Both the position numbers and the translations under genes were made by a program. The notes beneath the pieces were generated by a model. The model made no database searches. It was not told the DNA's origin and saw nothing but the letters and a program-made list of their open reading frames with translations. Of a stretch of DNA of 14,900 bases, positions 13,862-14,900 are shown piece by piece (within the stretch, counting starts at the first letter, position 1; every line of letters begins with the position of its first letter). Origin of the DNA: RUG12395 sp034178705 (GTDB lineage Bacteria; Bacillota; Clostridia; Oscillospirales; CAG-272); assembly GCA_034178705.1 (NCBI GenBank), contig JAXFQY010000084.1:1-14900 (forward strand), in the 5' to 3' direction.

Positions 13862-13890
13862 ATTATAACACTTGTAATTGCATTTGTCAA
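13862..13890 (-). promoter_or_regulatory. Orphan divergent consensus promoter in the duplicated block
   Basis: On the minus strand TTGACA (13885-13890) and TATAAT (13862-13867), 17 bp apart: both hexamers match consensus. It occupies the place that the TIM-barrel operon promoter holds upstream of copy A. No recognisable gene follows; transcription from near 13855 would meet the hairpin at 13756-13790 after about 100 nt. An AGGAGA-ATG pair (ATG at 13845 on the minus strand) opens a frame that runs antisense into copy A without family features. Confidence 0.75.
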
Positions 13891-13926
13891 TTCAAAAAAT
13901 CATTTGTTTTTTCCGATAAAAATACC

Positions 13927-13955
13927 TTGCATAATTGTGAACAATCTGTTAAGAT
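13927..13955 (+). promoter_or_regulatory. Sigma-A promoter of the second tandem secreted-protein gene
   Basis: TTGCAT (13927-13932) and TAAGAT (13950-13955), 17-bp spacer, homologous to the copy A promoter. Confidence 0.8.
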
Positions 13956-13969
13956 AACAATATAAGAAC

Positions 13970-13990
13970 CCGAAGAGTCCCTTTCTTCGG
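13970..13990 (+). promoter_or_regulatory. Conserved 5' leader hairpin (copy B)
   Basis: Stem CCGAAGA/TCTTCGG with loop GTCCCTT, identical to 12384-12404. The leader around it is also almost unchanged, whereas bases further upstream differ much more. Confidence 0.65.
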
Positions 13991-14015
13991 ATATATCAGA
14001 AAGGAAATACAGCAA

Positions 14016-14900
14016 ATGAAAAGACTTTTTGCATCAGTACTTGCGTTTCTGCTGGTACTTTCCCTTGCTCCTCTGGCAGCCCTTCCCGCAAGCGCAGCGG
14101 AAAAGGTTGTCTATGTCAAAGAGGATGCAACCGGTGACGGAAGTGCCCCCGATAAGGCACTGGCTTCCCTGGAAGACGCGTACAATGCACTCGGCGATGA
14201 AGGCGGCACGATCGTCCTGGTCGGCGAAGTTGTCCATCTTTCCGCTTTCTATGCACCGGAACACACCGGAACGGTTACCATTACCGGTAAGTACAACGGG
14301 GTGGACTACAAGGGCGGAATTTATGCCGTTGTAACCGACCATTTTTACTGCGGCGGTCCGACGGTTTTCGAGAACCTGCACCTCCAGCTGGCAAGCACTT
14401 GGGTTATTCACGGCATGTTCCATCACCTTACCTTCGGTGCGGGAATTACCGTTGCAGAGGATGACGGCAAGGAATGGCCCCGCCTCTATGTTTCCGGCGG
14501 CGATCAGGGCTCCGCATCCACGCTTGACACCGCGCAGGACACCCACCTCACCATCCTCAGCGGTACTTTCCTTGAAATCGTAGGCGGTCCCCGCGGCGGT
14601 GCTCCTGCCGATTACACCGGCAAGTGCGTTGTTGAGTTCGGCGGAGACGCCAAGACCTTCAAGCTTGCCCTCGGCGGACGCAGCAGTGCTGCCGTAAATT
14701 ACGGCTCCGGGCTTCTCGTTCTGGACGGCGGCGTGATTGACTGCTGGGCAACGGCTCACGACTCCAAGGCAACCGGCTTCCAGGGCGATGTTCAGATCGT
14801 CCTGACCAAAAACTTCAAGATTGAAGACTCCTTCAACAACCCGGATCAGGCTGCGGATCATACCTTTACCGACAAGAGCGGAAACATCATTTTCTACGGT
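14016..14900 (+). CDS. Secreted surface protein, tandem-family copy B (3' truncated by window end)
   Basis: 295 codons without a stop, open at the right edge. Same signal peptide as copy A (one change, Leu-Ala-Ala for Leu-Thr-Ala) and the same opening VVYVKEDATGDGSAPDKALASL. By hand count about 57 of 295 residues differ from copy A, clustered in VVHLSAFYAP (72-81) and around GGRSSAAVNYG, where copy B is two residues shorter; the core strands and the three shared cysteines are kept. Two cysteines special to copy A (IRACFHH, RSCKS) are absent. AGAAAGGA is the ribosome binding site. The last 98 bases equal the first 98 of the window, so the true C-terminus may be that of the 1-587 fragment (APDTTK stalk and membrane anchor), or a third, unseen one. 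Confidence 0.9.
   Translation, partial: MKRLFASVLAFLLVLSLAPLAALPASAAEKVVYVKEDATGDGSAPDKALASLEDAYNALGDEGGTIVLVGEVVHLSAFYAPEHTGTVTITGKYNGVDYKGGIYAVVTDHFYCGGPTVFENLHLQLASTWVIHGMFHHLTFGAGITVAEDDGKEWPRLYVSGGDQGSASTLDTAQDTHLTILSGTFLEIVGGPRGGAPADYTGKCVVEFGGDAKTFKLALGGRSSAAVNYGSGLLVLDGGVIDCWATAHDSKATGFQGDVQIVLTKNFKIEDSFNNPDQAADHTFTDKSGNIIFYG
14803..14900 (+). repeat. Terminal direct repeat, right copy
   Basis: Exact partner of 1-98, running to the last base of the window. The corresponding part of copy A (from about 13224) differs at many positions, so this identity is not merely family conservation. Confidence 0.98.

Noticed and set aside
13285..13890. 201-codon minus-strand open frame at the 3' end of copy A, reachable from the orphan promoter
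   Set aside because: It is antisense to a conserved coding region, shows no domain, and a 15-bp hairpin lies early in it. I kept the promoter but not a protein.
1..14900. Complete circular plasmid of 14,802 bp
   Set aside because: The ends match, but there is no replication, partition or mobilisation gene, and the content is housekeeping. A shared repeat within a gene family explains the overlap better.

Overview
The window reads as chromosomal DNA from an uncultured member of the Clostridia (Bacillota), probably the Oscillospirales or a relative. This is inferred from moderate GC, strong AGGAGG-type ribosome binding sites, sigma-A style promoters, a yajC / small membrane protein / alaS block, Clostridia-type ComEC, and Thr/Pro-rich surface proteins ending in a membrane anchor. 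No rRNA, tRNA, CRISPR array, transposase or phage gene is visible.

Layout. (a) 1-587: 3' end of a surface-protein gene with an APDTTK repeat stalk and a C-terminal membrane anchor. (b) 588-1632: a GNAT acetyltransferase with its own promoter and terminator. (c) 1633-5135, minus strand: yajC, a four-helix membrane protein and alaS in one direction; a 20-bp hairpin hides the ribosome binding site of the middle gene. (d) 5208-6640, minus strand: a lipoprotein gene behind a perfect promoter and a structured leader of about 240 nt. (e) 6770-8361: a uracil permease behind an attenuator-like leader. (f) 8363-8865: noncoding DNA with several terminator-like hairpins. (g) 8866-9162: a small protein convergent with (h) 9146-12217, minus strand: a TIM-barrel sugar isomerase/epimerase-like gene followed by comEC. 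(i) 12341-14900: two tandem paralogues of the family seen at the left edge, each with the same promoter and leader hairpin.

The most distinctive part is the secreted-protein family at both ends. The last 98 bases (14803-14900) repeat the first 98 exactly and in frame, so the window closes on itself inside this gene family. Because alaS, yajC and comEC are chromosomal genes, I read this as an assembly path ending in a repeat shared by family members, not as a plasmid. The paralogues keep nearly identical signal peptides and body domains but differ at the C-terminus: one ends in a PPTGD sorting-like signal, the other in an APDTTK stalk and a bare membrane anchor. An 86-bp identical tract suggests gene conversion, and the duplication carried along a divergent promoter that now appears to drive only a short antisense-direction transcript.

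Three RNA-level control elements also stand out: a hairpin over a ribosome binding site (4712-4760), a leader with two mutually exclusive foldings (6441-6605), and a permease attenuator with an anti-terminator pairing (6837-6912). No function has been tested for any of them; all folds were made by hand.
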